Origin: Aureococcus anophagefferens
Lineage: Eukaryota; Sar; Pelagophyceae; Pelagomonadales; Pelagomonadaceae
Length of the DNA: 64,000 nt
Direction: 5' to 3'
Assembly: GCF_000186865.1 (NCBI RefSeq)
Contig: NW_008705595.1
Span: forward strand, 273,165-337,164
Positions within the stretch are counted from its first letter, which is position 1, and each line of letters opens with the position of its first letter. The translations under genes and the position numbers were made by a program. The notes under the pieces were generated by a model that was given only the letters and a program-made list of their open reading frames with translations, was not told the origin of the DNA and did no database searches. Below, piece by piece: positions 40,041-50,283 of the stretch.

Positions 40041-41615
40041 ATGAAACGATCATCTTCACCGGCTCCTCGCATCGTCTTCGTCGCAATGGTTTGTCGCATG
40101 CTGCGCATACTGACGCTGTGCGGGTGGGTCTTTCCTCATCATACGCTCGGCACCCTGACGACTTGCATGGCGGAATGCTCAATGCCGAAACGACAGGGTT
40201 ACTGTCCAGTGCGCGATGCGCCGACTCAAATATTTGACGGCTATGATGGTATTGATTCTCGTTTTGATTTGCAACACCGATCGTTAATCTTCGTACCTTG
40301 TGTAGCATCGAACTACTCACAAATGGGCTATCAGTGGCATGCAACCGAGGGTGAGGGTTACAGCATTCGAGGCATGGTGATAACTCAACTGCCGGATGAC
40401 CCATTTACTTCAGATCACATCACGCTTCCATATGATGCCGATGAAACCGCAACAATTGTGCTATCAAAAATAGACGCCACGCAGTCGTTTGAATACTACG
40501 GCAGATCAATCGAGCGACTACATGTTTACTCCTATGGAGCAATAGGCTTCGAAACACGGCTGCCAACCGCATGGAATGATGCTCGGAGATTTCTCCGATC
40601 TGGTTTTTGGCCCGGACAGTCTCTTTGCCTTCTATGTATTGCTGGTTCTAGGTTTAATGTGACATATATCTCCTATGGGTTGCTTCAAAAGGGCACCATA
40701 AATGAACGGCTTGTCGTGTCATTTTTCCAGCCTCCTCCCTCTCCGCCGAGACCGATGCAGCTGGCACTCTTTATTACTTCTGGGGCAATTCAGCTGAGCT
40801 GGCTGGACCTCGATGCAGGAAATGCTAGCACAATTGTCGGCCTGTCCCACGGACTGACTCCGCAGTGGGAGGGAATCTCTTATGATGCTCTGGACTTGTC
40901 AGCTGCTGTTGGATGCCATCACAACGCCAATTGTTCAACAGAAGACGAGCTCGTTCGTCCGATCGGCCCGTCCAAGCCACCTCATACACGCGACCATCCC
41001 TGGACATCCGCCCCCTTCCTCCACAATGGCCATGCAACATTCTGTGAATTCGGGTGCTCAAATTATTACCTGAATTGGACATTGACTGGATGTCAGGAAG
41101 CTTGCAATTACTATTACCGTTACGACATCACAGCTGGCTACAGTGATCGTGCTGAAGTTGCTCGATACGAATGCCACGATGGCTGTGCCATTGGGAACCT
41201 TCGATGTCAACCTGGATTTTACTGCCAACATCAAGTTATGAGTTTGTGTCCAGCGGGAAAATACCGCGACGTCGACTATTACCATGTTACCCGATGTGAT
41301 GACTGCCCACACGGTCGATATCGCGAAACACTCGGCGGACGTTTTATTGACAGCTGCAACAAATGCAATATGGGACGTTACAATCAGAAATCTGGCTCCG
41401 ATTCCAAATTCGACTGCCTTCAATGTCCACCCGGACGTTTTGCAAACGAACCAGGCATGACTCAATGTAAATGTATGACTTCGTATAATGGCACCTTTGA
41501 AATGAATGCTGATGGAACTGTCGTTTATCAGGATTGCAAGCCAGAAAGCTACCTCGACTTCCTGCGCCAAAACATCCTTAGCATAGATTATTCGCCTCGG
41601 ACAACGTACCCCTAG
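40041..41615 (+). CDS. secreted Cys-rich protein with ephrin-receptor-like (GCC2/GCC3) repeats
   Basis: 524 residues from a true ATG. A basic leader and hydrophobic stretch (~11-40, IVFVAMVCRMLRILTLCGWV) suggest a signal peptide or anchor. Residues ~45-290 form an ectodomain I do not recognise, with paired Cys and N-glycosylation motifs (ASNYSQ, RFNVTY). From ~335 Cys density rises (FCEFGCSNYYLNWTLTGCQE), and ~395-500 carries repeats of the CPAGKY...C..CP.GRY...C..C type (CPAGKYRDV, CPHGRYRET, CNMGRYNQK, CPPGRFANE), as in GCC2/GCC3 domains of many protist surface proteins. The end may not be final: a GT...CTGAGTGCAG intron after 41605 would allow at least 50 more residues. It is convergent with the calpain-like gene. 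Confidence 0.75.
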   Translation: MKRSSSPAPRIVFVAMVCRMLRILTLCGWVFPHHTLGTLTTCMAECSMPKRQGYCPVRDAPTQIFDGYDGIDSRFDLQHRSLIFVPCVASNYSQMGYQWHATEGEGYSIRGMVITQLPDDPFTSDHITLPYDADETATIVLSKIDATQSFEYYGRSIERLHVYSYGAIGFETRLPTAWNDARRFLRSGFWPGQSLCLLCIAGSRFNVTYISYGLLQKGTINERLVVSFFQPPPSPPRPMQLALFITSGAIQLSWLDLDAGNASTIVGLSHGLTPQWEGISYDALDLSAAVGCHHNANCSTEDELVRPIGPSKPPHTRDHPWTSAPFLHNGHATFCEFGCSNYYLNWTLTGCQEACNYYYRYDITAGYSDRAEVARYECHDGCAIGNLRCQPGFYCQHQVMSLCPAGKYRDVDYYHVTRCDDCPHGRYRETLGGRFIDSCNKCNMGRYNQKSGSDSKFDCLQCPPGRFANEPGMTQCKCMTSYNGTFEMNADGTVVYQDCKPESYLDFLRQNILSIDYSPRTTYP

Positions 41616-42009
41616 TCCCTGAGTGCAGATACTTCAAATGTCAGTTATTCGCTCCTTCTCGCTCTTCTTCAAGATCGAGGCCTCGGCCGGGCGCTGCGCG
41701 CATCCGTGAATCCTTGGCGGTACTGCTTGAAACCTGTGCAGTGCAAAGAATCTCGAGCCGCGACCCTCGCGCGATCTCCGAACGAGGACTAGGTCAGCTT
41801 GCAGGCGTTGCACATTCGCACGTCGAGGCCGGAGGCCTTTCCCACGGCCATGGACTGCCATTTGACACTGGGCGCCTGCCTATGATCACTCAGTCGCTCG
41901 CTTATTGTCGCAGCTCCCGCCACGCGGTCGGCTGTTGTTGTTCCCCCTCTGCTACTAAACTTCACTTATGCACAAACTTCCTATTTCCTAGTAACCCCCA
42001 TCGCAACAG
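41616..42009. other. convergent intergenic region, possible 3' exon of the Cys-rich gene
   Basis: A forward frame after ~41630 reads DTSNVSYSLLLALLQDRGLG then NPWRYCLKPVQCKESR before a stop at ~41790. It could extend the upstream secreted protein by splicing. Otherwise I see no gene. Confidence 0.35.
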
Positions 42010-45000
42010 TCAGGCCTTGCCTGTGATTTCAGGCGGGGCCTCACTTGGGGCCTCGCGCCAAGTCGGCGGCCAGATCTGTGTCACGTCGACGGCATAGTTT
42101 GAGATAATAGTCGCGGTAAAATGACCCTCCATCTCAGCTTGAAACGCACCTATGAGCAGGATGTAGATGCCAGGATCAAGATTGTCCACGTAGGCATCAA
42201 CAGATCGCGTGCGCCTCACTGGACCCGTCGTCGTTACTATGTTGTGGTTTCCCAATTTGGTCACGCGATCGATGTCGATGCTGCTGCGATTGTCGGCGCG
42301 ACAGAGGTAGGCTGCGATTGGGAGGACGGTGGCGTTGGCACGGCCCTTTGCATCAGTCTGCGATATGGACATGCGCAGGGTGATTGGTCGGTGGACAACA
42401 ATTGCATACTGAGGATTGCGCTCGACCTCACAGCCCGGATTATGTGAAGAAGGTAGGCCCGCGGCCGTGTTTTCCCTTTCGTTCGCCGGGGGCTCCACGA
42501 CATCATCCTGGACATGAGACTGACCACAGGTCCATTCACCAGAGACCGCCAATCGCCTCCAGCGTGCCGACTCGTCTGTGTAATAATGACAGATGAATAG
42601 GCAGCGAAACGCACAGCAAAACTCATCGAAGGACATCCAGAAGGTCTGCGGGTCTAGATTATGGATGAATTTGTGTCTGAGGCGCTCCGTCCAACGATGG
42701 GATTTCTGAGACCACGAGCCCTTGAAGCTTTGCGCATGGCCTGGTGGGTTCCGTAGCTTGATCAGTTTAAGGCCCTCGGGCATTACATCAATGACTTCAT
42801 ATATGGTGTAAGTAGCTCCAAAAAGTAGACCCAGGTCTTTGAGCGAGGGCGAGGCATGTTCGGCCGTCACCGCGCCAGCACCAAGGATGTACTCGTTCTC
42901 GTAGTAACGTAAGAGGCTGCCCCAAAGAGCGCGTTTGCCAACGCCACGAGCTGCCTCGGCAATGTGAAAACACTCAGATCGGTTTCCAGTGAGGAGTTCA
43001 AGACCATGGTGGACAAAACCAACCTCAATATTAGCATAGCTACCATAATATTTGGCCACACCTTTCTCAAGGAGTGAGACCCAGAGTTCTCCCATTTCAG
43101 TGGCGTGGGAGACGGCGAATCCGGCGCAGTCCTTGTGGCGCTGTTGGTAAGCCTCGATTGTACTCGCGTCGAGCACGGTGGTAATGTCGACTTTAGGTCT
43201 TTCGTCGCCATCCTGCTCAGGGCCTGTCACAGGTGGACGTTCATCGTGTTTGTAGGCATCGAGAGCAGCGAGGGCCTCAATGCCTCCTTTAAGTGTACCG
43301 TCACCGAGCATGGGGAGCGAATCATCTACCACGGTAGCCTCCCATTGACCATTGACATAGAATTGTAGACCGAAGGCGCCGACCGCTGAATCATACACAA
43401 TATTTCCCTCGAGGTCGACCATGTTGATGAAAAGTCGGCGAATCTGGATGTCAATATCGCCGTCACCGATTCCCCCGGCGGCCGAGAGCATGGAGAGCGC
43501 CGAGAGGAGCCAACCGTCTTCTACGCACTCGCCAGGGTGCACATCATCCGGGTCACTACCGTCGGCGAATAGGACTGCATGCGGGTTAACAGAAAGGGCG
43601 TGGTTCCAAGCTCCTACGAAATCGGAGCCCGCACAACTGCCAAGTGCAACCAGACCGGGCTGAAAATCAGGGTCAATGAATTGAAGGGCGCCCTTGCGAG
43701 ACTTGGATGGGTAACAATCCAATTCGCCCGCCTCGAGCTCGGAGAGGCGTTCGCGGCAATTTCCAACAGTCTCGTCGTTATTTAAAAGTACGTGAAACTC
43801 ATACGATGCACGCAGTTGCTCATCAGCTGGCTGCACATGGCAGTCCGGCTTGCCTTCCCACAATTTCTGCAAACCCGTAATAAATCGATCGCGTTCATCC
43901 AATGTCAACGAAGCCACCCAGCGCTGGGTGCGCTTGGATCGACGCGCAGTGCAATCACTTGCTCGCCTATCGAACATGACACGCTCTCGCTCAAGACGCT
44001 CGAGGGTGAGCTTGATTGCAGCCTGAACCTCACCACGGTCGCGCTGATCGACATCTGTTTCGTAGTCTCTTTGCTCCGCTTTGAAATTTTCCTGAAGTAA
44101 GTGGAATCGTTCTCGCTGATCCTCATCCAGCGACTCCAGCCAAGACGCGACGAGGCGCATGTTGAGAGCTGCCGAAGATGCTGCTTCGACAAAACCCCGC
44201 GGCGGAGCCACGCCGTTTGATAGGAGTTTAAAACGATTCTCTCGCACAAACTTTTCAAACTGGGCTTTCTCGTAGGTCAAGTGAGCATCCGCAGCGGAGA
44301 GTACCAAAAGATGGAAACGCGCAAGGGCCTTGAGTTCATAGTCAAATCGGCGACGAAACATGCAATCCAATTCTGGTAGGTGGAGGACAGCCTGCACCGC
44401 TTCGAATTCGACAGTCTCTTGGGCAAGAACTCGCCGACCCTCCTCGTCAAAATGACGCAGCGGTCTGTGCATAGGCCCCAGTTTGCACAAACAAGCGAGA
44501 AGTCCGAGACACCCAAACGGCCCACGAGACGCACATGTCTCAGCGATGCCATCAAGATCGGTATAGAGGGCATCAGCACGCCAGATTGGTCCGCCGTCTT
44601 TCAGGGACACCAATCTCAGCGCCTGCTCCGCAGCATATATTTCCGTCGCCAGAGCCAAGGCTGATGGTCCAAGTTTGACGGTTTCCTGCGTTGGGCTTTT
44701 CTGCCCCTTTTGCAATAAACCTGACTGATATAAGGCACCATCCACGCCATGGGTGTCTTCCAGGGCAACCTGTTCTTCCCAATCGATGTCATCTTCGCCA
44801 TTGCGGTCGCCCTGATCCCACTCGTCACATTTCGCTTCAAACCTCGACGTCTCTGCTTCAAACGCATTGATGAATTCGTGGCGTGCTGCTGCTGCCGCAT
44901 CATTAAATATGCGCGTTGACAAATATGCGGCGGCAGTCCCCAGTTTTTCGGGAATTTGTGAGCACGCAGCAAGCACAAGGACGACAGATGTTGAAACAAA

Positions 45001-48000
45001 TACAGAAATCAAGATGACACCAAGGGAAACGGGCTGAGCAAAACAGACTAAGGTGACGCCCCAACAGATGCCCACTCCCATCAATGTTCCAAAGCGGATT
45101 ACGAGCGCTGTTTGATCGAGCAGCAAATTTTGGCGTGTGGAATACGAGTAAGTTGGTAAGAGGGTGCGGGCAAACCAGAAGACCGCGCCTGGGTCTAAGC
45201 TGATACACAGATTCACAATTTTGATGATACATTGGAATAGTTGCAACAAGAAAAACACAGAGATGGTTGTCGCAGGTGGGGCGGTGGGGACCGTGAGAAA
45301 CACTGTGATTGTGGCGAAGGAACAATAAAGTATCCATAGATCTGAGGTGCGCAATAGCTTGGGCGGTAGATAGAAATCATTCTTAGCCCAGCTTCGTATG
45401 AAGTATGATGCGATGTGGAACCCAAGTAAGAAGAGAGAACAGATGAGGGCCGCATAGCGTGAGCCCCAAAGGTATATTTGGGCCAAGAGGGCAAAGTACA
45501 TCCAAGGCCTGGCAAGCCAGGTTGGGAGAGGGCAGCGACACGCCACGCGTGGGGTGCAATTGCGCATTTGTATTTTTGGCTTGTCCACTCGCCCATGACC
45601 CGCGTCACTGGCATCTAGCTCCACATTAGCCTCGCCCGCCTCTCGCGTAAAGCCGGCCGTCGCTCGCACACTTGGATTTTGATCCTGGCAGCCATCGTCG
45701 ATCCAAACGAGAAGTCGATAAAGCTCGTTTAGACACACAGGGTAGAGAATAAGAGCATCAACTATCAAAAGTGTCTCGACAATGTCGTAACGAGCGTCTA
45801 ACCAGGAGTAAAATGCCCACGCCAGAATACCGACGTATACGACCCACCCAAACACACCGGTATTTGTCATGTCGTTCGTCACCTTATAGACCTTGAACCA
45901 CTTTACTATAGGGTAAATCGTGCAAAATACAGCAGTGCCAACGGCCCACAGCAGATGGCCAGCAAAATGTGGGTGTGAGAAGATAGCGAGGAACCATCCA
46001 AGCAGCACGTACAGAATTGGAGCAGAGCATGCACACAAAAGCGTGGTGTATTCCTCTGGAAGGAGACAACCTGTCACGACTGCTTCCCACATAGGCACGT
46101 GAAGCCATGCTGGGTCAACGGATGAGTCAAGAGCAACAGGGGCTATGGGTTCTGTGTGAGGTTGCTCAGAGGAAACCTCATCCGCAACCTTCGCCTTGGC
46201 ACTCGCAAATTGGCTACAAATGTGTTGCCAAACAAGTCCGTTGAGGTGAACAAAGACTTCCTTGAGAGTGAGGCTGGGTAATAGACCACGGCGCTTTCGC
46301 TTACGAGCGCGTTCGTCGTCTCCTTCTTTTGGGGGCGATGCGAGGATTCGCTTGAGCTTGTTTATGCGAACATTATGCAAGCCGAGATTAATGACCTGCC
46401 GCCTTAACACATGCGGCCTAGCGGTGGTTTCACCAGGCACGACCGGGGCGGCATGCTGTGCAGTTGCTTGGGAAATACTAGACACTATCGTCGCTTCTGC
46501 ACGTTTCTTCATGGTCGACTTGGGCGGCAACATGGGCATGTTGATAGCAGCTATTGCCTCCGTATCGTCCTCGCGGGTACGCAGGAGTTGAGGCAAATCA
46601 AGGCTGCCCAGTGTCTTGGCATCGGGACGTTGCGAAGAGCCACTGCCCATCATCGCCTGGAGCATGCCAAAGGCAAGCTCTGACTCGGAGACGTTATCGC
46701 CCTCTATGGCATGTATAATGTGTGGTGGCCATACAACGAGGCGACAGTCGTTGGCAAGCCAGGCGCTTCCAGCACGCAACAGACAGAGGACACTGATAGG
46801 ACCAAGCGCACAAGCTGCGAGCGCGGAAGGTGTGTCAGATGCACCCCACAACAGAAGCCCCGCTGTGACAAGACATATATAAGCAAGTCCAGCCAGCATC
46901 TTTGGCAGAGTGAGCCATGGGAAAAAGAGATATGCTGTATCTGCCCCGCCCAGGAGGTTCTGGGACCCAAGGTGGGACGCCCGCACAAAGCCACGTGCTG
47001 TACCACAGAATGCGACAAAGAGAAGCGACATGACTGCAAACGTGTACGTTGGAATCTGCACACGTGAAGAAAGCATGAGATGTGGCAAAGGCAATCCTGT
47101 CGGAGTCGCGTAACCGGCAAACAATACAATGGAGAACAGCGTTGCTGTCAAGACCATCAATACAAACTCAGGCGTGCCAGCGACGTCAAAGTGCGATGAG
47201 ATGAGCGTCCTACGCGTGGTACCACCACGCGCGAGGAATACGATTCCACAGGCCTCGAGTTGTTCGAGATATGGCAAATATTTGTTCACAATCTCGAGAG
47301 TTAGAACATATCCATAGATACTATGGGCGGCAGAAAGACCAACCACCCAGAATGTGGCCCCTCCAAAGACAATTAGCGCACGCGCGGCTGCCATGAGTAG
47401 CACGGTTTTTGTAGGTGACCAGAATACTGAGCCGCGACCAAGGCAGGTGTGAATGACATCGGTGATGCTCAAAAAGATGGCTATCGCTAGGGCTAGGGGT
47501 CCTTTGGATGTGAGAAGAAATGCTGACATGATGTACGCGACCAGCACTGACCGCGATCCTGCAAGTAGCAATGCCCGGCGGGCTGCGGCTACCTGCGCTG
47601 AGTTTATACGGTTGCTCAAACCACAGAGATCTCCGGCAATGTCTGAGACGAAGTCAAAGTGTGGCGAATCGGAGCAAGCGCTGTAGCACTCCTTCATTAG
47701 CCAGTAATCCCCATCCTCGTCGTCTGGAAATTCCTTCTGAATGTCAGCAGCCGCACCGGCGAGCGCGGTCGCCAGAGCACCTTTCGCAGCATGCACCAAT
47801 GCATTGAATTCGGTGGCTTCAACGGCTAGGGGAACGAGTCCCGCGGTAAGTAGGGCCACTGTTAGGGCAATAAAATCAACGGGGGGGCTTTTCTCATTGC
47901 CTGTCAATTTAGGATCAAGGAGAACAGCAGCAATAGAGAATATCAGGATACAACCTACACTGGCAATCAGGGCGCTGCAAGACACTGATGTGAGCCGCCA

Positions 48001-50283
48001 TCCATCGAGCCGCCACCGAGAAAGAGCCCCCAAGATGCCAAGGATTGCCGTGCCAACAAGCAGGATACCAAGCCCTGCGTTTACGGGCTGCACCGTTGAA
48101 GCGATGATGACCCCTGCAGTCCAAAAGACAGCACATGGAATCGTTAAGAGAAAAAGGACGCATCGCGTTGCCCAATAATGATTGTGCCGTAGCTCTCGAT
48201 TGTTGGTCGAGGCACCGTCCCCTAGAAACAAAGTCGCCGGGAGTTTTGACGCAGCCCGCCAGCCCTCAGCTGCTACATCTCTACCTAGAGAGAATAGATA
48301 TCCGTCCAAACGATCCAGCCTAAACTCGCATAGTCTTAGAAGTGCAACAGTACCGGGAAGGACTATCAATAGAGGGATGCCAAGTTGTAGAACCTTGACG
48401 GCGAATTTTATCCGCTCGAAGTGAAGCTGCCAAATATGCGCTCTCGATGGTGCACCGAAGTGCGGCTCAGCCACGACAAAATAATTTTTCTCGCACTGAG
48501 CCCACCCAAGATCAACTGAGTTCTCTTCGACCGTGCCATACTTGTTGCGTTTTGTTGGGCCAGCAATTCGCTGGTAGCAGGCAAAGCCCTGGTAGCGGGC
48601 CTCTTTCAGCACGGGTATCGAAACATAGTAATCCCATTCATGGAGCCAGGATGGTACTGGATAGCAGCTTGCAAGGCGGCATATGGTCAATGTCGTTCTA
48701 GCATTCACAGAGAGCCGTGCGTGCCGAAACGATGAGTCAGTCGCATCATCATCTGATAAAAGTTGATTGAAACGACCATCTTCAGCAGTCGTCTGTAGCA
48801 AGAGCGCACCGGCCGCGTCTATTTGCGATGATTCGCCATTGACCGTGTAGATGCTCTTGTCAACGTAAGGCTGTCCAAAACCCGCGGTCGGAAGCTCGCC
48901 AGCGCTTTCTATGGCAGGATCCACAAAGAGAGATGTTGCAAATGATTCATCTGGATTAGAATTCGAAGTGTGTATGTCGTCAACGTATAGTTGGAAGGGG
49001 ACTATTTCGACAACAATGCGAAGGCACGCTGCGTTCGTCTCACAGCACGCCTGTGTCCCAACTGTGGTGTAGTAGCCATCATTGAGAAGGAGCCAACCCT
49101 CTTCGCGACAGAGTTGTCGATGTGACATAGCCCACGAAGAATCATGTGCTGCACAGACCTCTTTGTCACAGTCGAGCTCAGCAAAGCCGGCAGTCAATGT
49201 TGAGCAGAAGGGCAGCCAAAGCGAAGCTGTGCCCAACGAGTCGTCTCCATCTATTACCTCGAGGCCAGTGTCATAATCCAATACCTCGAAACGCATTCGA
49301 GCTTCACCTGCACGGTGCCAGCCCATTGAGAGCGTTTCACTCCATCGGGGATTCTCATCGTTGCCGATTCTTTTCGTTTCTTTCGTGGACCAGTGACCCT
49401 CCGTCCCCACTCGCACGCGGACGTAAGGATCACTCGACCGTGCGACTCCTCCATCTGGGACTGTAGTCCCGTCTCGGTCTTCCAGATTTTGCGCTGCAAT
49501 AACGGTAACAAATACATTACCACCAGCAGATCCCGAGTGCTGTCGTGATTGTACCGTGTAGTCCGGACATCCTAACGCGCCATTTGGACCATTGCATGAA
49601 AATCCCTGACAAAGAAATGATGCATTTGTCGGTGAAGATGATGGTACACTTGTGGTTGGCGGGAGAGACGAATACTCAGTGGGAGATTCTGTCTCAACGG
49701 GCACCTTCGTTGGAAAAAATGTGAAGGTCGGAACCGACGATGGCAGCGAGGTGGGTACAAAGGACGGCTCTTTGCTGTCTGTAGGCCTCCGGGTCGGCTC
49801 AACAGAAAGTGTCGGAAGTCGCGTCGGCGTCGGTGATGGCAATGATGTCGGAGCCGAGGATGGCGTATCCGTGGGGAAAATGGTCATATTCGGATTGTAA
49901 ACTGTGGGGGGCTGTGACGGGACCGCAGTTGGTACCGACGTTGGTATCCCCGTAGGAACTGCGGACGGCCGAGCAATGAATGTTGGCTGCGCTGTCTGCG
50001 GGTATGTAGGCACGTTCCCCATCATCGTTGGGAGTGGGACCGGCACCGATGAAGTGGACAACCCTCCTGTTGATGGTGGGCCAGTAGAAGTTGGCAAACT
50101 TGTCGGTATTCGCGAATCAGTAGACGTTGGGGTAAGCGTCGGAGCCGCCGATGGGGACTGCGTTGGGAGCACAGACTGCGCGAGAGTCGTGGTGGCACTT
50201 CCAACCCACATCACGATCTTGAGAATTGGCCAAAGCCGGAACGGCAGCATGGTATAAAGGGTCGCGGTGCGAATGATCAACAT
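42010..50283 (-). CDS. DEK1-type multi-membrane calpain-like protein, catalytic Cys and His replaced
   Basis: 2757 residues in one uninterrupted reading frame from a true ATG. In order: leader (~1-35, ending TTTLAQ); Pro/Thr/Ser-rich ectodomain (~36-225, PTxxPSxxPT-like); C2-like domain (~255-365, NVFVTVIAAQNLEDRD, SSDPYVRVRVG); about 20 membrane segments in two blocks separated by a cytosolic loop with coiled coil and basic patches; a long cytoplasmic helical region; a calpain core (~2230-2560); and a calpain-type beta-sandwich (NPQYAIVVHRPITLRMSIS) to the end. Plant DEK1 has the same membrane-calpain design and acts in positional signalling. Where active calpains have QGxxGDCW, this has PGECVEDGW (Gly at 2257). 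Where they have GHAY, this has GATY (Ala at 2490). The Asn motif RNP (2512) is kept. I infer a pseudoprotease. Confidence 0.88.
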   Translation of the reverse strand: MLIIRTATLYTMLPFRLWPILKIVMWVGSATTTLAQSVLPTQSPSAAPTLTPTSTDSRIPTSLPTSTGPPSTGGLSTSSVPVPLPTMMGNVPTYPQTAQPTFIARPSAVPTGIPTSVPTAVPSQPPTVYNPNMTIFPTDTPSSAPTSLPSPTPTRLPTLSVEPTRRPTDSKEPSFVPTSLPSSVPTFTFFPTKVPVETESPTEYSSLPPTTSVPSSSPTNASFLCQGFSCNGPNGALGCPDYTVQSRQHSGSAGGNVFVTVIAAQNLEDRDGTTVPDGGVARSSDPYVRVRVGTEGHWSTKETKRIGNDENPRWSETLSMGWHRAGEARMRFEVLDYDTGLEVIDGDDSLGTASLWLPFCSTLTAGFAELDCDKEVCAAHDSSWAMSHRQLCREEGWLLLNDGYYTTVGTQACCETNAACLRIVVEIVPFQLYVDDIHTSNSNPDESFATSLFVDPAIESAGELPTAGFGQPYVDKSIYTVNGESSQIDAAGALLLQTTAEDGRFNQLLSDDDATDSSFRHARLSVNARTTLTICRLASCYPVPSWLHEWDYYVSIPVLKEARYQGFACYQRIAGPTKRNKYGTVEENSVDLGWAQCEKNYFVVAEPHFGAPSRAHIWQLHFERIKFAVKVLQLGIPLLIVLPGTVALLRLCEFRLDRLDGYLFSLGRDVAAEGWRAASKLPATLFLGDGASTNNRELRHNHYWATRCVLFLLTIPCAVFWTAGVIIASTVQPVNAGLGILLVGTAILGILGALSRWRLDGWRLTSVSCSALIASVGCILIFSIAAVLLDPKLTGNEKSPPVDFIALTVALLTAGLVPLAVEATEFNALVHAAKGALATALAGAAADIQKEFPDDEDGDYWLMKECYSACSDSPHFDFVSDIAGDLCGLSNRINSAQVAAARRALLLAGSRSVLVAYIMSAFLLTSKGPLALAIAIFLSITDVIHTCLGRGSVFWSPTKTVLLMAAARALIVFGGATFWVVGLSAAHSIYGYVLTLEIVNKYLPYLEQLEACGIVFLARGGTTRRTLISSHFDVAGTPEFVLMVLTATLFSIVLFAGYATPTGLPLPHLMLSSRVQIPTYTFAVMSLLFVAFCGTARGFVRASHLGSQNLLGGADTAYLFFPWLTLPKMLAGLAYICLVTAGLLLWGASDTPSALAACALGPISVLCLLRAGSAWLANDCRLVVWPPHIIHAIEGDNVSESELAFGMLQAMMGSGSSQRPDAKTLGSLDLPQLLRTREDDTEAIAAINMPMLPPKSTMKKRAEATIVSSISQATAQHAAPVVPGETTARPHVLRRQVINLGLHNVRINKLKRILASPPKEGDDERARKRKRRGLLPSLTLKEVFVHLNGLVWQHICSQFASAKAKVADEVSSEQPHTEPIAPVALDSSVDPAWLHVPMWEAVVTGCLLPEEYTTLLCACSAPILYVLLGWFLAIFSHPHFAGHLLWAVGTAVFCTIYPIVKWFKVYKVTNDMTNTGVFGWVVYVGILAWAFYSWLDARYDIVETLLIVDALILYPVCLNELYRLLVWIDDGCQDQNPSVRATAGFTREAGEANVELDASDAGHGRVDKPKIQMRNCTPRVACRCPLPTWLARPWMYFALLAQIYLWGSRYAALICSLFLLGFHIASYFIRSWAKNDFYLPPKLLRTSDLWILYCSFATITVFLTVPTAPPATTISVFFLLQLFQCIIKIVNLCISLDPGAVFWFARTLLPTYSYSTRQNLLLDQTALVIRFGTLMGVGICWGVTLVCFAQPVSLGVILISVFVSTSVVLVLAACSQIPEKLGTAAAYLSTRIFNDAAAAARHEFINAFEAETSRFEAKCDEWDQGDRNGEDDIDWEEQVALEDTHGVDGALYQSGLLQKGQKSPTQETVKLGPSALALATEIYAAEQALRLVSLKDGGPIWRADALYTDLDGIAETCASRGPFGCLGLLACLCKLGPMHRPLRHFDEEGRRVLAQETVEFEAVQAVLHLPELDCMFRRRFDYELKALARFHLLVLSAADAHLTYEKAQFEKFVRENRFKLLSNGVAPPRGFVEAASSAALNMRLVASWLESLDEDQRERFHLLQENFKAEQRDYETDVDQRDRGEVQAAIKLTLERLERERVMFDRRASDCTARRSKRTQRWVASLTLDERDRFITGLQKLWEGKPDCHVQPADEQLRASYEFHVLLNNDETVGNCRERLSELEAGELDCYPSKSRKGALQFIDPDFQPGLVALGSCAGSDFVGAWNHALSVNPHAVLFADGSDPDDVHPGECVEDGWLLSALSMLSAAGGIGDGDIDIQIRRLFINMVDLEGNIVYDSAVGAFGLQFYVNGQWEATVVDDSLPMLGDGTLKGGIEALAALDAYKHDERPPVTGPEQDGDERPKVDITTVLDASTIEAYQQRHKDCAGFAVSHATEMGELWVSLLEKGVAKYYGSYANIEVGFVHHGLELLTGNRSECFHIAEAARGVGKRALWGSLLRYYENEYILGAGAVTAEHASPSLKDLGLLFGATYTIYEVIDVMPEGLKLIKLRNPPGHAQSFKGSWSQKSHRWTERLRHKFIHNLDPQTFWMSFDEFCCAFRCLFICHYYTDESARWRRLAVSGEWTCGQSHVQDDVVEPPANERENTAAGLPSSHNPGCEVERNPQYAIVVHRPITLRMSISQTDAKGRANATVLPIAAYLCRADNRSSIDIDRVTKLGNHNIVTTTGPVRRTRSVDAYVDNLDPGIYILLIGAFQAEMEGHFTATIISNYAVDVTQIWPPTWREAPSEAPPEITGKA

